The notes under the pieces were generated by a model. It saw only the letters and a program-made list of their open reading frames with translations. It searched no databases and had not been told where the DNA came from. From assembly GCA_036259835.1 (NCBI GenBank), contig DATABA010000011.1:1-63531 (forward strand): a stretch of 63,531 nt of DNA, written 5' to 3'. The translations under genes were made by a program, and so were the position numbers. Origin of the DNA: JALYGK01 sp036259835 (GTDB lineage Bacteria > Actinomycetota > UBA4738). Shown here in pieces: positions 16,445 to 24,847 of the stretch (position 1 is the stretch's first letter; each line of letters begins with the position of its first letter).

Positions 16445-16853
16445 ACCCGAGCTCGAGATGGTCCGCCGCGGCGTCTGGTTCGGCCCGCCGGCATTCGTTC
16501 TGGCGCTGGCCATCGGTGCTGCCGCCGGTGGATGGAACATCGGTTGGTCGGCGGCGATCGGCATCGCCGTGGTGTTCGCCAACTTCGTGGCGCATGGTTT
16601 CTCCCTCGCCTGGGCGGCACGGCGGTCGCTCACGGCACTCGCCGCGGTGGCGATGGGCGGATTCATCGTCCGGCTCGGCGCCATCGTCGCCGTCATGTTC
16701 GTCCTGAACCGACTGTCGTTCTTCTCGCCGTTGGCGTTCGGTCTGGCCGTCGTGCCGGCGACGATCCTTCTGCTGGTCTTCGAGATGAAGCTCCTGGCTG
16801 GCGGCCTCGGCTCGGAGCTGCGCTTGGCACAAGAGGAGGCGATGAGTTCGTGA
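16431..16853 (+). CDS. atpI: ATP synthase I-like protein
   Basis: A 140-residue protein with four hydrophobic segments, matching the small AtpI family (ATP_synt_I) by position, size and topology. AtpI is thought to assist c-ring assembly. It overlaps atpZ by 14 bp and its stop overlaps the GTG of atpB. Sequence motifs are weak, so the call rests mainly on context between atpZ and atpB. Confidence 0.75.
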   Translation: MTSAEPELEMVRRGVWFGPPAFVLALAIGAAAGGWNIGWSAAIGIAVVFANFVAHGFSLAWAARRSLTALAAVAMGGFIVRLGAIVAVMFVLNRLSFFSPLAFGLAVVPATILLLVFEMKLLAGGLGSELRLAQEEAMSS

Positions 16854-17653
16854 GCAACCTCGGCACTGTTGGCGCGATCATCGCCGCGGAGTTCCACCCG
16901 CCGACGACAAAAGACTTCGTGTGGCCGTGCTGGGGTCCGGAGCTCCACGTGGGTGGACTCTCCTTCTGCTACAACTTCATCTTCTTCCTGCTCACGCTGG
17001 CGTTCGCCGCGACGATTCTCTTCTTCTACATCGGCCTTCGCCGGCCGAAGCTCGTCCCTGGAAAGTTTCAGGCGCTGGTCGAGTCGGCCATCGAGTTCGT
17101 CCGGAACCAGATCCAGATGCAGATGATCGGCCCCGAGGGAGCGCGGTTCCTTCCCCTTCTGATGGCGCTGTTCTTCTTCATCTTCTTCGGCAACATCCTG
17201 GAGGTCACGCCCGGGGTCATGTTTCCCCTGCACTCGCGCATCGCCTTCCCCATCGTGATGGCTCTCATCGCGTGGGTCGTCTACAACTACGTGGGGATTC
17301 GAAAGCACGGCTTCATCGGCTACGCGAAGATGGTGATGTTCCCGCCGGGAGCTCCCTTGTGGCTCTACCCGCTCTTGGTCCCCATCGAGTTCTTCACCAC
17401 GATCATCATCCGGCCGATCACGCTCTCCGTCCGACTCTTCGCCAACATGGTCGCCGGCCACTTCCTGCTCGCGGTGTTCTTCTTGGGATCACTGGCCTTG
17501 ATCACCGGCTTCCCCTACATCCTTGGCGTGGTGTCGTTCGGGATGGGCGTCGCCCTGGTTGGATTCGAGATCTTCGTGTCGGGTTTGCAAGCGTTCATCT
17601 TCGCCGTGCTCACGGCCTCCTACATCGGCGGTGCGCTGGCGGAGGAACACTGA
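16850..17653 (+). CDS. atpB: ATP synthase F0 subunit a
   Basis: A 267-residue polytopic protein with the subunit a signature RPITLSVRLFANMVAGH, including the essential Arg of the proton half-channels, and the preceding LVPIEFFTTIIIRPI helix. GTG 16850 with GAGGAGG upstream overlaps the atpI stop. It forms the stator side of the proton path opposite the c-ring. The N-terminal about 30 residues lie outside the first helix. Confidence 0.96.
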   Translation: MSNLGTVGAIIAAEFHPPTTKDFVWPCWGPELHVGGLSFCYNFIFFLLTLAFAATILFFYIGLRRPKLVPGKFQALVESAIEFVRNQIQMQMIGPEGARFLPLLMALFFFIFFGNILEVTPGVMFPLHSRIAFPIVMALIAWVVYNYVGIRKHGFIGYAKMVMFPPGAPLWLYPLLVPIEFFTTIIIRPITLSVRLFANMVAGHFLLAVFFLGSLALITGFPYILGVVSFGMGVALVGFEIFVSGLQAFIFAVLTASYIGGALAEEH

Positions 17654-17669
17654 GGAAGAGGAGGAGCTG

Positions 17670-17942
17670 ATGTTCCATCTGCTGGCCACCATCGCAACGA
17701 TCCTCGCTCAGGCTGCCGAAGGTGGCACCACGGGGAGCCTGGACACCATTGGAAAGGGTCTTGTTTATGGTCTCGCGGCCATCGGGCCCGGCATCGGCAT
17801 CGGGGTCCTGATGGGCAAGTCCGTGGAGGCCATGGCCCGCCAACCCGAAGCCGCCGGCATGGTCCGCGGGACCATGTTCATCGGCATCGGCCTGATCGAG
17901 GCGTTGGCGCTATTCGGTTTCGTGTTGTCGTTCATCATCTAA
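17670..17942 (+). CDS. atpE: ATP synthase F0 subunit c
   Basis: A 90-residue two-helix hairpin. The first helix carries the glycine-rich GPGIGIGVLMG; the loop ARQPEAAG precedes the second helix with the proton-binding Glu in GLIEALALFG. The sodium-binding Gln/Ser ligands of Na-type rings are absent (Pro and Ala at the expected places), so a proton ring is inferred. ATG 17670 with GAGGAG. The first about 20 residues add an extra N-terminal segment compared with short c subunits. Confidence 0.95.
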   Translation: MFHLLATIATILAQAAEGGTTGSLDTIGKGLVYGLAAIGPGIGIGVLMGKSVEAMARQPEAAGMVRGTMFIGIGLIEALALFGFVLSFII

Positions 17943-17954
17943 AGGAGGGGATCA

Positions 17955-18527
17955 ATGCGCGCCGTCATCACCTCACTGCTCCTCCAGGCGGAGGAAGAGG
18001 TCAGTGAGCCGAAAGACCTCTATCCGCACCTGGAGGAACTCATCGTCGGCGCGCTCGCCTTCGCCATCATCTTCTTCTTCATGTCGAAGTGGGTGGTTCC
18101 CCGGATGAACGAGGCACTGGAGGCCCGCCGGCAGAAGATCCAGGGCGATCTGGAGAAGGCGGAGCAGGACCGCGCCGAGGCCGACAAGCTGCTGAACGAA
18201 TACCGGGAGAAGCTCTCCGGCGCTCGCGAAGAGGCCAACCGGATCATCGAGGAGGCCCGGAACACCGCGGAGGCGATGCGAAGGGACCTCACGGCGAAGG
18301 CCGAGCAGGAGTACCAGGCCATTCTGGATCGAGCCCAGGACGAGATCCGGGCCGAGCGGGACCGCGTCTTTCAGGAGTTGAAGGGCCAGGTCGGAGAGCT
18401 CTCACTCCAGCTTGCCGGTCGGATGGTCGGAGAGTCGCTCGACGAGGACCGGCAGCTTCGGCTGGTCGACCAGTACATCGAGGAGCTGGGCGCCGCGGCG
18501 CCTTCAGGGAACGGCCAACGTGGCTGA
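17955..18527 (+). CDS. atpF: ATP synthase F0 subunit b
   Basis: A 190-residue protein with one N-terminal transmembrane helix (about 28-48: ELIVGALAFAIIFFFMSKWVV) and a long charged amphipathic helix (about 55-170) that dimerises as the peripheral stalk. AAAGGAGGGG precedes ATG 17955. The stop overlaps the atpH start by 8 bp. Confidence 0.94.
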   Translation: MRAVITSLLLQAEEEVSEPKDLYPHLEELIVGALAFAIIFFFMSKWVVPRMNEALEARRQKIQGDLEKAEQDRAEADKLLNEYREKLSGAREEANRIIEEARNTAEAMRRDLTAKAEQEYQAILDRAQDEIRAERDRVFQELKGQVGELSLQLAGRMVGESLDEDRQLRLVDQYIEELGAAAPSGNGQRG

Positions 18528-19062
18528 GCGCGACCGCCTGATTCAGGGTTACGCGCAGGCCCTGTTCGCAGTGGCCGAGGCCGAGGGGAACCTCGAAGAC
18601 GTCGAGGACGAGCTGTTTCGTTTCGGGAAGGTCGTCGAGTCGCAGCCCGAGTTGCGGGAGTCCCTGACCGATCCCAGCCTCCCCGCGGACCGGAAGAAAG
18701 CGGTGGTGCGGGAGCTCCTCGGCAACAGGGCAAGCGCGCAAACCATCTCGCTGGTTGGGTTCGTCATCGACCAGGGTCGCGGGAAGGACATCGCGAAGAT
18801 CACCGAGGCGATGGCCGAGCTCGCCGCGCGGCGCCAGCACAGGGCCGTCGCGGAGGTACGTACTGCGGTTCCGCTCGATGATGAGCGGCGCGAGCGGCTC
18901 GTCGAGGCGCTCTCCAAGGCCACAGGGCGGGAGGTCGAGGTGAAGACCGTGGTGGATCCATCCGTGATCGGTGGCGTTGTGACGCGGGTTGGAGCACACG
19001 TATACGACGGGTCGATTCGACGGAAGCTCGAGATGGCCCGCGAACAATTGACGCGGCGCTGA
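18520..19062 (+). CDS. atpH: ATP synthase F1 subunit delta
   Basis: A 180-residue delta/OSCP subunit: helical N-terminal domain (RLIQGYAQALFAVAEAEG) and C-terminal DPSVIGGVVTRVGAHVYDGSIRRKLEMAR, the conserved OSCP signature. It links the b stalk to the top of the alpha/beta hexamer. GTG 18520 was chosen because it starts the conserved YAQALF domain and gives a short overlap with atpF. Confidence 0.95.
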   Translation: MAERDRLIQGYAQALFAVAEAEGNLEDVEDELFRFGKVVESQPELRESLTDPSLPADRKKAVVRELLGNRASAQTISLVGFVIDQGRGKDIAKITEAMAELAARRQHRAVAEVRTAVPLDDERRERLVEALSKATGREVEVKTVVDPSVIGGVVTRVGAHVYDGSIRRKLEMAREQLTRR

Positions 19063-19087
19063 TCGCCGTCTGAGGGAGGAAAGCGAG

Positions 19088-20746
19088 TTGGCGAAAGAAC
19101 TGACCATTTCACCGAACGAGATCGCAGACGCGCTCCGCAAGTACGTCGAGACGTACGAACCGTCCATGGAGCGCGAGGAGGTGGGCCACGTCATCTCGAC
19201 CGGAGACGGCGTGGCCATCGTCGAAGGCCTCCCTCGAGCCATGGCCAACGAGCTCCTCGAGTTCATGAATGGCGTCCTCGGGCTGGCGTTCAACCTGGAT
19301 GAGGACTCCATCGGCTGCATCGTCTTCGGCAATGCAGAAGACATCGAGGAAGGCGACCCCGTGAAGCAAACGGGACGAATCCTCTCCGTCGCCGTCGGGG
19401 ACTCATTGCTGGGTCGCGTGATCGACCCGGTGGGCCGCCCCCTCGACGGGAAGGGTCCGATTCAGACCGACGAGACCCGCGCTCTCGAGCTCCAGGCGCC
19501 GTCGGTCATCCAGCGCCAGCCGGTCAAGGAGCCGCTTCAGACCGGAATCATGGCCATCGACGCCATGACGCCGATCGGGCGGGGCCAGCGCGAGCTGATC
19601 ATCGGAGACCGTCAGACCGGCAAGACCGCCATCGTCCTCGACACGATCATCAATCAGCGGGAGAACTGGAAGACCGGCGACCCCAAGAAGCAGGTCAAGT
19701 GCATCTACGTCGCGGTCGGGCAGAAAGGTTCGACCGTCCGCGAGGCAGTCCAGGTGCTCGAGGACCAGGGCGCCCTGGAGTACACGGTGATCGTCGATGC
19801 GTCGGCGGCCTACCCGGCGTCCTTCAAGTACATCGCTCCCTACGTCGGCTCCGCGATCGGACAGCACTGGATGTATCAGGGGCAGCACGCCCTGGTGATC
19901 TTCGACGACCTTTCGAAGCAGGCGGAGGCGTACCGTGAGCTCTCGTTGCTCCTGCGCCGGCCGGCGGGCCGCGAGGCGTACCCGGGTGACGTGTTCTACC
20001 TCCACTCCCGGTTGCTCGAGCGGTGCGCGAAGCTCTCCGACGACCTCGGGGGCGGTTCGCTGACGGGCCTTCCGCTGGTGGAGACCAAAGGCGGCGACGT
20101 TTCCGCGTATATCCCGACGAATGTGATTTCGATTACCGACGGACAGATCTACCTGGAGAAGGACCTGTTCAACGCGGGGGTTCGCCCCGCCATCAACGTC
20201 GGCATCTCGGTCTCCCGGGTCGGCGGTGCCGCGCAGATCAAGGCTATGAAGAAGGTGGCCGGCCGGCTCCGGTTGGACCTGGCGCAGTATCGGGAGCTCG
20301 AGTCCTTCGCCACGTTCGGATCCGAGCTGGACAAGGCCTCCCAGGCGCAGCTCGACCGTGGAGCCCGGGTGGTCGAGGTCCTCAAGCAGCCGCAGTACGA
20401 CCCCATGGCGGTGGAGAAACAGGTGATCCTGATCTTCGCGGTCACCAACGGCTTCCTCGACGACGTGCCCGTTCCGGACGCGAGGCGCTTCCAGGACGAG
20501 CTCTTCCCGTACATCGAGTCGCGGCACCCGGACATCGCCAAGAGCATCTCCGAGTCGGGCGACCTTCCGGACGACACGGCGGCCGCGCTTCGCGCGGCCA
20601 TCGATGACTTCCGCTCGAACTTCCAGACATCGGAGGGCAAGACGCTGAAGGAGGCCGAGGCCGAGCCGCTCCCCGACGAAGAGCAGGAGCAGGAAAAGCT
20701 CAAGCGATACAAGCGGAAGCCGCCGGAGGAGCGGAAAGCCGGCTAG
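19088..20746 (+). CDS. atpA: ATP synthase F1 subunit alpha
   Basis: A 552-residue subunit with a beta-barrel N-terminus, Walker A GDRQTGKTA and the alpha signature PAINVGISVSRVGG. The TTG start is set by GGGAGG at 19074-19079 and the conserved SPNEIADALRKYVE start. The C-terminal about 45 residues (EGKTLKEAEAEPLPDEEQEQEK...) form a charged tail longer than in E. coli, reminiscent of the mycobacterial alpha extension that restrains ATP hydrolysis; that role is inference. Confidence 0.97.
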   Translation: MAKELTISPNEIADALRKYVETYEPSMEREEVGHVISTGDGVAIVEGLPRAMANELLEFMNGVLGLAFNLDEDSIGCIVFGNAEDIEEGDPVKQTGRILSVAVGDSLLGRVIDPVGRPLDGKGPIQTDETRALELQAPSVIQRQPVKEPLQTGIMAIDAMTPIGRGQRELIIGDRQTGKTAIVLDTIINQRENWKTGDPKKQVKCIYVAVGQKGSTVREAVQVLEDQGALEYTVIVDASAAYPASFKYIAPYVGSAIGQHWMYQGQHALVIFDDLSKQAEAYRELSLLLRRPAGREAYPGDVFYLHSRLLERCAKLSDDLGGGSLTGLPLVETKGGDVSAYIPTNVISITDGQIYLEKDLFNAGVRPAINVGISVSRVGGAAQIKAMKKVAGRLRLDLAQYRELESFATFGSELDKASQAQLDRGARVVEVLKQPQYDPMAVEKQVILIFAVTNGFLDDVPVPDARRFQDELFPYIESRHPDIAKSISESGDLPDDTAAALRAAIDDFRSNFQTSEGKTLKEAEAEPLPDEEQEQEKLKRYKRKPPEERKAG

Positions 20747-20748
20747 AC

Positions 20749-21705
20749 ATGGGAGCGAAGCTTCGGGAGGTCCGGCGCCGGATTCGTTCCGTCCAGTCGA
20801 CCATGAAGATCACGCGGGCCATGGAGCTCATCGCCACGTCGCGGATCATGAAGGCACAGGAACGCGTGGAGCAGTCGCGCCCCTACGCGAACCGGCTCAC
20901 CGCGGCCATCACCGACGTCGCTTCCGTGAGCGCCGTCCCCGGCATCGAACTCTTGGAAGAACGGCCCGAACCGAAGGCGTCCGCCGTGTTCGTGGTCACC
21001 TCCGACCGAGGCCTGGCGGGCGGCTACAACGCCAACGTATTGCGCGTCGCCGAAGAGCTGTTCGCGAAGGTCCGCTCCGAGGGGAAGGAGCCGAAGCTCT
21101 TCGTCTCCGGCCGGAAGGGCGTTTCCTACTACCGGTTCCGTGGACGGCGAATCGAGGAATCGTGGACGGGGTTTTCAGAGACGCCGAACTACGACCATGC
21201 GGTGGAGATCGCCGACGCTCTCATCGAGAAGTTCGTCAACGAAGAGGTCGACGAGATCCACGGCGTCTACACGGACTTCGAATCGCCAATGCGCCAGCGA
21301 CCGGCGGCGGTTCGGTTCGTCCCGATGGTGTTCGAGGAGGTCGAGCGGCCCGTCGAGGAGGAAGGTCCGCAGAACCAATACATCTTCGAGCCGGAACCTG
21401 CGGCCCTGCTGGAGGCGCTCCTACCTCGCTACATCAGAACGCGGGTGTTCAACGCGCTCTTGGAGTCAGCGGCGTCCGAGCATGCCGCAAGGCGTCGAGC
21501 GATGGCGGCGGCCACAGAGAACGCCGACGAGCTGATCAAGGTGTTGACCCGGGAGGCCAACCAGGCCCGGCAGACCGAGATCACCACGGAGATCATGGAA
21601 ATCGTGGGTGGTGCGGAGGCCCTTCGAAAGCAAGCGGGTGGGCAGGGCGGGACCCCGAGCGGCGCTCGGCAAGAAGAACCTGAACCCGCGACGCCCGTCG
21701 GTTAA
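20749..21705 (+). CDS. atpG: ATP synthase F1 subunit gamma
   Basis: A 318-residue central rotor subunit. The N-terminal helix LREVRRRIRSVQSTMKITRAMELIATSRI and the C-terminal AASEHAARRRAMAAATENADEL are the conserved coiled-coil parts. The C-terminus carries a polar Gly/Gln/Glu extension of about 25 residues beyond the usual end. It starts 3 bp after atpA. Confidence 0.96.
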   Translation: MGAKLREVRRRIRSVQSTMKITRAMELIATSRIMKAQERVEQSRPYANRLTAAITDVASVSAVPGIELLEERPEPKASAVFVVTSDRGLAGGYNANVLRVAEELFAKVRSEGKEPKLFVSGRKGVSYYRFRGRRIEESWTGFSETPNYDHAVEIADALIEKFVNEEVDEIHGVYTDFESPMRQRPAAVRFVPMVFEEVERPVEEEGPQNQYIFEPEPAALLEALLPRYIRTRVFNALLESAASEHAARRRAMAAATENADELIKVLTREANQARQTEITTEIMEIVGGAEALRKQAGGQGGTPSGARQEEPEPATPVG

Positions 21706-21724
21706 AGGAGAGAGGACGAAGGAT

Positions 21725-23167
21725 ATGGCTGAGAACGGAAACGGCGACGCGATGGGAAGGGTGGTTCGGGTGATCGGCCCGGTGGTCGACGTCGACTTTC
21801 CGCCCGACGCGCTCCCAGAGATCAATACCGCGCTCGAGGTGGACCGAACACTCGACGGTGAGTCAATCACCATCACCTGCGAAGTGGCCCAGCACATCGG
21901 TGACTCCACGGTTCGAACGATTGCCATGCGTCCGACCGACGGCGTGGTGCGCGGGACGACCGTTACCAACACCGGCCGGCCGATCGCCGTCCCGGTGGGG
22001 GAGAAGGTGCTCGGCCACGTCTACAACGTGCTGGGCCACCCGCTCGACACGGAAAAAGTGGATGCCGAGGACTACTGGCCTATCCATCGGGAGGCGCCGC
22101 ACTTCGACGAGCTGGAGCCCCGGACCGAGATGTTCGAAACCGGGATAAAGGTCATCGACCTGCTCGAGCCCTACGTGAAGGGCGGGAAGATCGGCATGTT
22201 CGGCGGCGCCGGGGTGGGCAAGACCGTGATCATCCAGGAGATGATCTACCGGATCGCCAAGCAGCACGGTGGGGTTTCCGTGTTTGCGGGTGTCGGCGAG
22301 CGGACCCGCGAGGGCAACGACCTCTGGCTGGAGATGAAGGAGTCAGGGGTCATCGACTCCACGGCGCTGGTGTTCGGCCAGATGGATGAGCCCCCGGGCG
22401 TTCGTCTTCGCGTTGGACTCGGCGCCCTGACCATTGCCGAGTACTTCCGGGACGTTCAGCACCAGGACGTGTTGCTGTTCGTCGACAACATCTTCCGGTT
22501 CGTCCAGGCAGGGTCTGAGGTCTCGACGCTTCTCGGCCGGATGCCGTCGGCGGTCGGCTACCAGCCCACGCTGGCCGACGAGATGGGAGAGCTCCAGGAA
22601 CGAATCACTTCGACTCGTGGACGCTCAATCACCTCCCTCCAGGCGGTGTACGTGCCTGCCGACGACATCACCGACCCCGCCCCGCACACCACGTTCGCTC
22701 ACCTGGACGCCACCACGGTGCTGTCTCGAGCGATCGTCGAGCAGGGGATCTATCCCGCGGTCGACCCGCTGGACTCGGTCTCGCGAATCCTGGACGCTCG
22801 GTACGTCGGTGAGGAGCACTACACCGTCGCCCGGCGCGTGCAGGAAATCCTTCAGCGGTACAAGGACCTCCAAGACATCATCGCCATCCTCGGTGTCGAC
22901 GAGCTGTCGGAGGAGGACAAGGTCGTCGTGGGCCGGGCCCGAAAGATCCAGCGGTTCCTGTCCCAGCCGTTCTACGTGGCGGAGACCTACACGGGGATCG
23001 AGGGCAAGTACACCCCGATCGACGAGACCATCGCCTCGTTCAAGGCGCTGGCCGAGGGCGAGTACGACCACCTTCCCGAGCAGGCTTTCTACATGGTCGG
23101 TGGGATCGAGGAGGCCGAAGCGAAGGGCAAGGAGTACGAAAAGTCCGGCAAGGACAAGGAGGAGTAG
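21725..23167 (+). CDS. atpD: ATP synthase F1 subunit beta
   Basis: A 480-residue catalytic subunit with Walker A GGAGVGKT, GERTREGNDLWLEM carrying the catalytic Glu, and the beta signature near PAVDPLDSVSRI. It synthesises ATP from ADP and Pi as gamma rotates. ATG 21725 with AAAGGAG upstream, 20 bp after atpG. The stop overlaps the atpC GTG by one base. Confidence 0.97.
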   Translation: MAENGNGDAMGRVVRVIGPVVDVDFPPDALPEINTALEVDRTLDGESITITCEVAQHIGDSTVRTIAMRPTDGVVRGTTVTNTGRPIAVPVGEKVLGHVYNVLGHPLDTEKVDAEDYWPIHREAPHFDELEPRTEMFETGIKVIDLLEPYVKGGKIGMFGGAGVGKTVIIQEMIYRIAKQHGGVSVFAGVGERTREGNDLWLEMKESGVIDSTALVFGQMDEPPGVRLRVGLGALTIAEYFRDVQHQDVLLFVDNIFRFVQAGSEVSTLLGRMPSAVGYQPTLADEMGELQERITSTRGRSITSLQAVYVPADDITDPAPHTTFAHLDATTVLSRAIVEQGIYPAVDPLDSVSRILDARYVGEEHYTVARRVQEILQRYKDLQDIIAILGVDELSEEDKVVVGRARKIQRFLSQPFYVAETYTGIEGKYTPIDETIASFKALAEGEYDHLPEQAFYMVGGIEEAEAKGKEYEKSGKDKEE

Positions 23168-23559
23168 TGACCCTCGAGGTCTTCGTGGTCACGCCCGAGC
23201 GCGAGCTCTGGTCCGGCGAAGCGAGGATGGTCGTCGCCCGCGGGAGCGAGGGCGAGGTGGGCATCATGTCGGGTCACGCGCCTCTGTTGGTCCAGCTCGG
23301 GATCGGACCGCTCTTCATCCACACCGAGGGTGAGCGGATGGCCGCCGCCATCGACGGTGGCTTCCTCCATGTCATGTCTGAAGGGATGGACTCACGCGTG
23401 GACATCCTGGCCGAGCACGCCGAGCTCGAACAGGACATCGACGTCAATCGCGCCCAGCAGCAGAAGGAAGAAGCCGAACGGCGGCTCAGGGAGCAGGATG
23501 ATGCCGACGCCGCGGCCGAGCTGGCGAAGGCGCTGACCAGGCTGAACCTGCGCGGCTAG
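23167..23559 (+). CDS. atpC: ATP synthase F1 subunit epsilon
   Basis: A 130-residue subunit with the N-terminal beta-sandwich (LEVFVVTPERELWSGEARMVVARGSEGEVGIMSGHAPLL) and a C-terminal two-helix part rich in Glu/Ala. It binds gamma and the c-ring and can inhibit hydrolysis. The stop is 16 bp before murA. Confidence 0.95.
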   Translation: MTLEVFVVTPERELWSGEARMVVARGSEGEVGIMSGHAPLLVQLGIGPLFIHTEGERMAAAIDGGFLHVMSEGMDSRVDILAEHAELEQDIDVNRAQQQKEEAERRLREQDDADAAAELAKALTRLNLRG

Positions 23560-23563
23560 CCCA

Positions 23564-23569
23564 TACAAT
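23564..23569 (+). promoter_or_regulatory. -10 element of a probable leaderless promoter for murA
   Basis: TACAAT lies 6 nt before ATG 23576, with no Shine-Dalgarno sequence between. It would give murA its own transcript besides read-through from the ATP synthase operon. Confidence 0.4.
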
Positions 23570-23575
23570 CCACTC

Positions 23576-24847
23576 ATGGATCGGCTGCTCGTAACGGGTG
23601 GACGCCGGCTTTCCGGCCGCGTTCCGATCAACGGCGCGAAGAATTCGGCGCTGAAGCTGATGGCGGCGTCATTGCTGGCGCGAGGCCGCTCGAAGATCGA
23701 GAACGTTCCTCGGATCCAGGACTGCCTGACGATGGCCGATGTGCTGGAACATCTCGGCGCGACGGTCGAGTGGGACGGTTCGGCGGTCATCGTCGATACG
23801 TCGGGGGCCGACGGCCTGGAGACCCCGTACGAGCTTGTGAGACGAATGCGCGCCTCCATCGTGGTTCTCGGGCCGCTGCTCGCGCGGTTCGGTCAGGCCA
23901 GGGTGGCCATGCCGGGCGGGTGCAACATCGGTTCGCGAAAGATCGATCTTCACCTCAAGGGCTTCGAGAAGATGGGCGCCGAGTTCGTCTACGAACACGG
24001 CTACCTGGAGGCGAAGGCGCCGGAGCTCAAGGGGGCGCTGGTCTCACTGGACTTCCCGAGCGTCGGCGCGACGGAGAACGTCCTCATGGCGGCGGTAGCA
24101 GCGAAGGGCACGACGGTGATCGAGAACGCCGCGCGCGAGCCGGAGATCCAGGACCTCGCTGCGGCGCTCGTCGAGATGGGGGCAAGGATCAGCGGCGCCG
24201 GTACGACCAGCATTGAAATCGACGGGACGGAGAGCTTCGCACCGCTGAACCACCGAGTGATCCCCGACCGAATCGAGGCCGGGACGTTCGCCATCGCGGC
24301 GTGCGCCACTGCGGGAGACGTGGTCCTGGACGACGCTCGAGCCGATCATATGGATCTGGTGCTCGACAAGCTGTCCGAGACCGGAGCGTCGGTCACCATT
24401 GAAGACACCGGAATTCGGGTCGGTGCGAACGACCGGCCCTCAGCGGCGGACTTCGTGACGCTGCCATATCCCGGGTTCCCCACCGACCTTCAGCCGCAGA
24501 TGATGGCCCTGCTGGCGATCGCCCGGGGAACCAGCATCGCCACGGAGAACGTATTCGAAAGCCGGTTCATGTTCGTCGATGAGCTCAACCGCATGGGAGC
24601 GGACATTCGAACCGAGGGGCACCATGCGGTGATTCGCGGTGTGGAGCACCTTTCTGCTGCTCCGGTCAGGGCGCTCGACATCCGGGCCGGAGCGGCCATG
24701 GTCATCGCCGCCCTCGCAGCCGACGGCGTGACAGAGATCTCGCATCTGTACCACGTGGATCGGGGCTACGAGGATTTCGACGGGCGGCTCGCGTCATTGG
24801 GTGCAGAGCTTCGCCGGGAGCAATCGCTGTCGCCAGCGCTCGCGTGA
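23576..24847 (+). CDS. murA: UDP-N-acetylglucosamine 1-carboxyvinyltransferase
   Basis: A 423-residue EPT-fold enzyme that adds enolpyruvate from PEP to UDP-GlcNAc, the first committed step of peptidoglycan synthesis. NGAKNSALKLMAAS at 20-33 and the catalytic Cys116 in MPGGCNIGSRKIDLH are seen. With Cys present, fosfomycin sensitivity is expected by family knowledge. Its position directly after atpC is common in actinobacteria. The stop overlaps the next GTG by 4 bp. Confidence 0.96.
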   Translation: MDRLLVTGGRRLSGRVPINGAKNSALKLMAASLLARGRSKIENVPRIQDCLTMADVLEHLGATVEWDGSAVIVDTSGADGLETPYELVRRMRASIVVLGPLLARFGQARVAMPGGCNIGSRKIDLHLKGFEKMGAEFVYEHGYLEAKAPELKGALVSLDFPSVGATENVLMAAVAAKGTTVIENAAREPEIQDLAAALVEMGARISGAGTTSIEIDGTESFAPLNHRVIPDRIEAGTFAIAACATAGDVVLDDARADHMDLVLDKLSETGASVTIEDTGIRVGANDRPSAADFVTLPYPGFPTDLQPQMMALLAIARGTSIATENVFESRFMFVDELNRMGADIRTEGHHAVIRGVEHLSAAPVRALDIRAGAAMVIAALAADGVTEISHLYHVDRGYEDFDGRLASLGAELRREQSLSPALA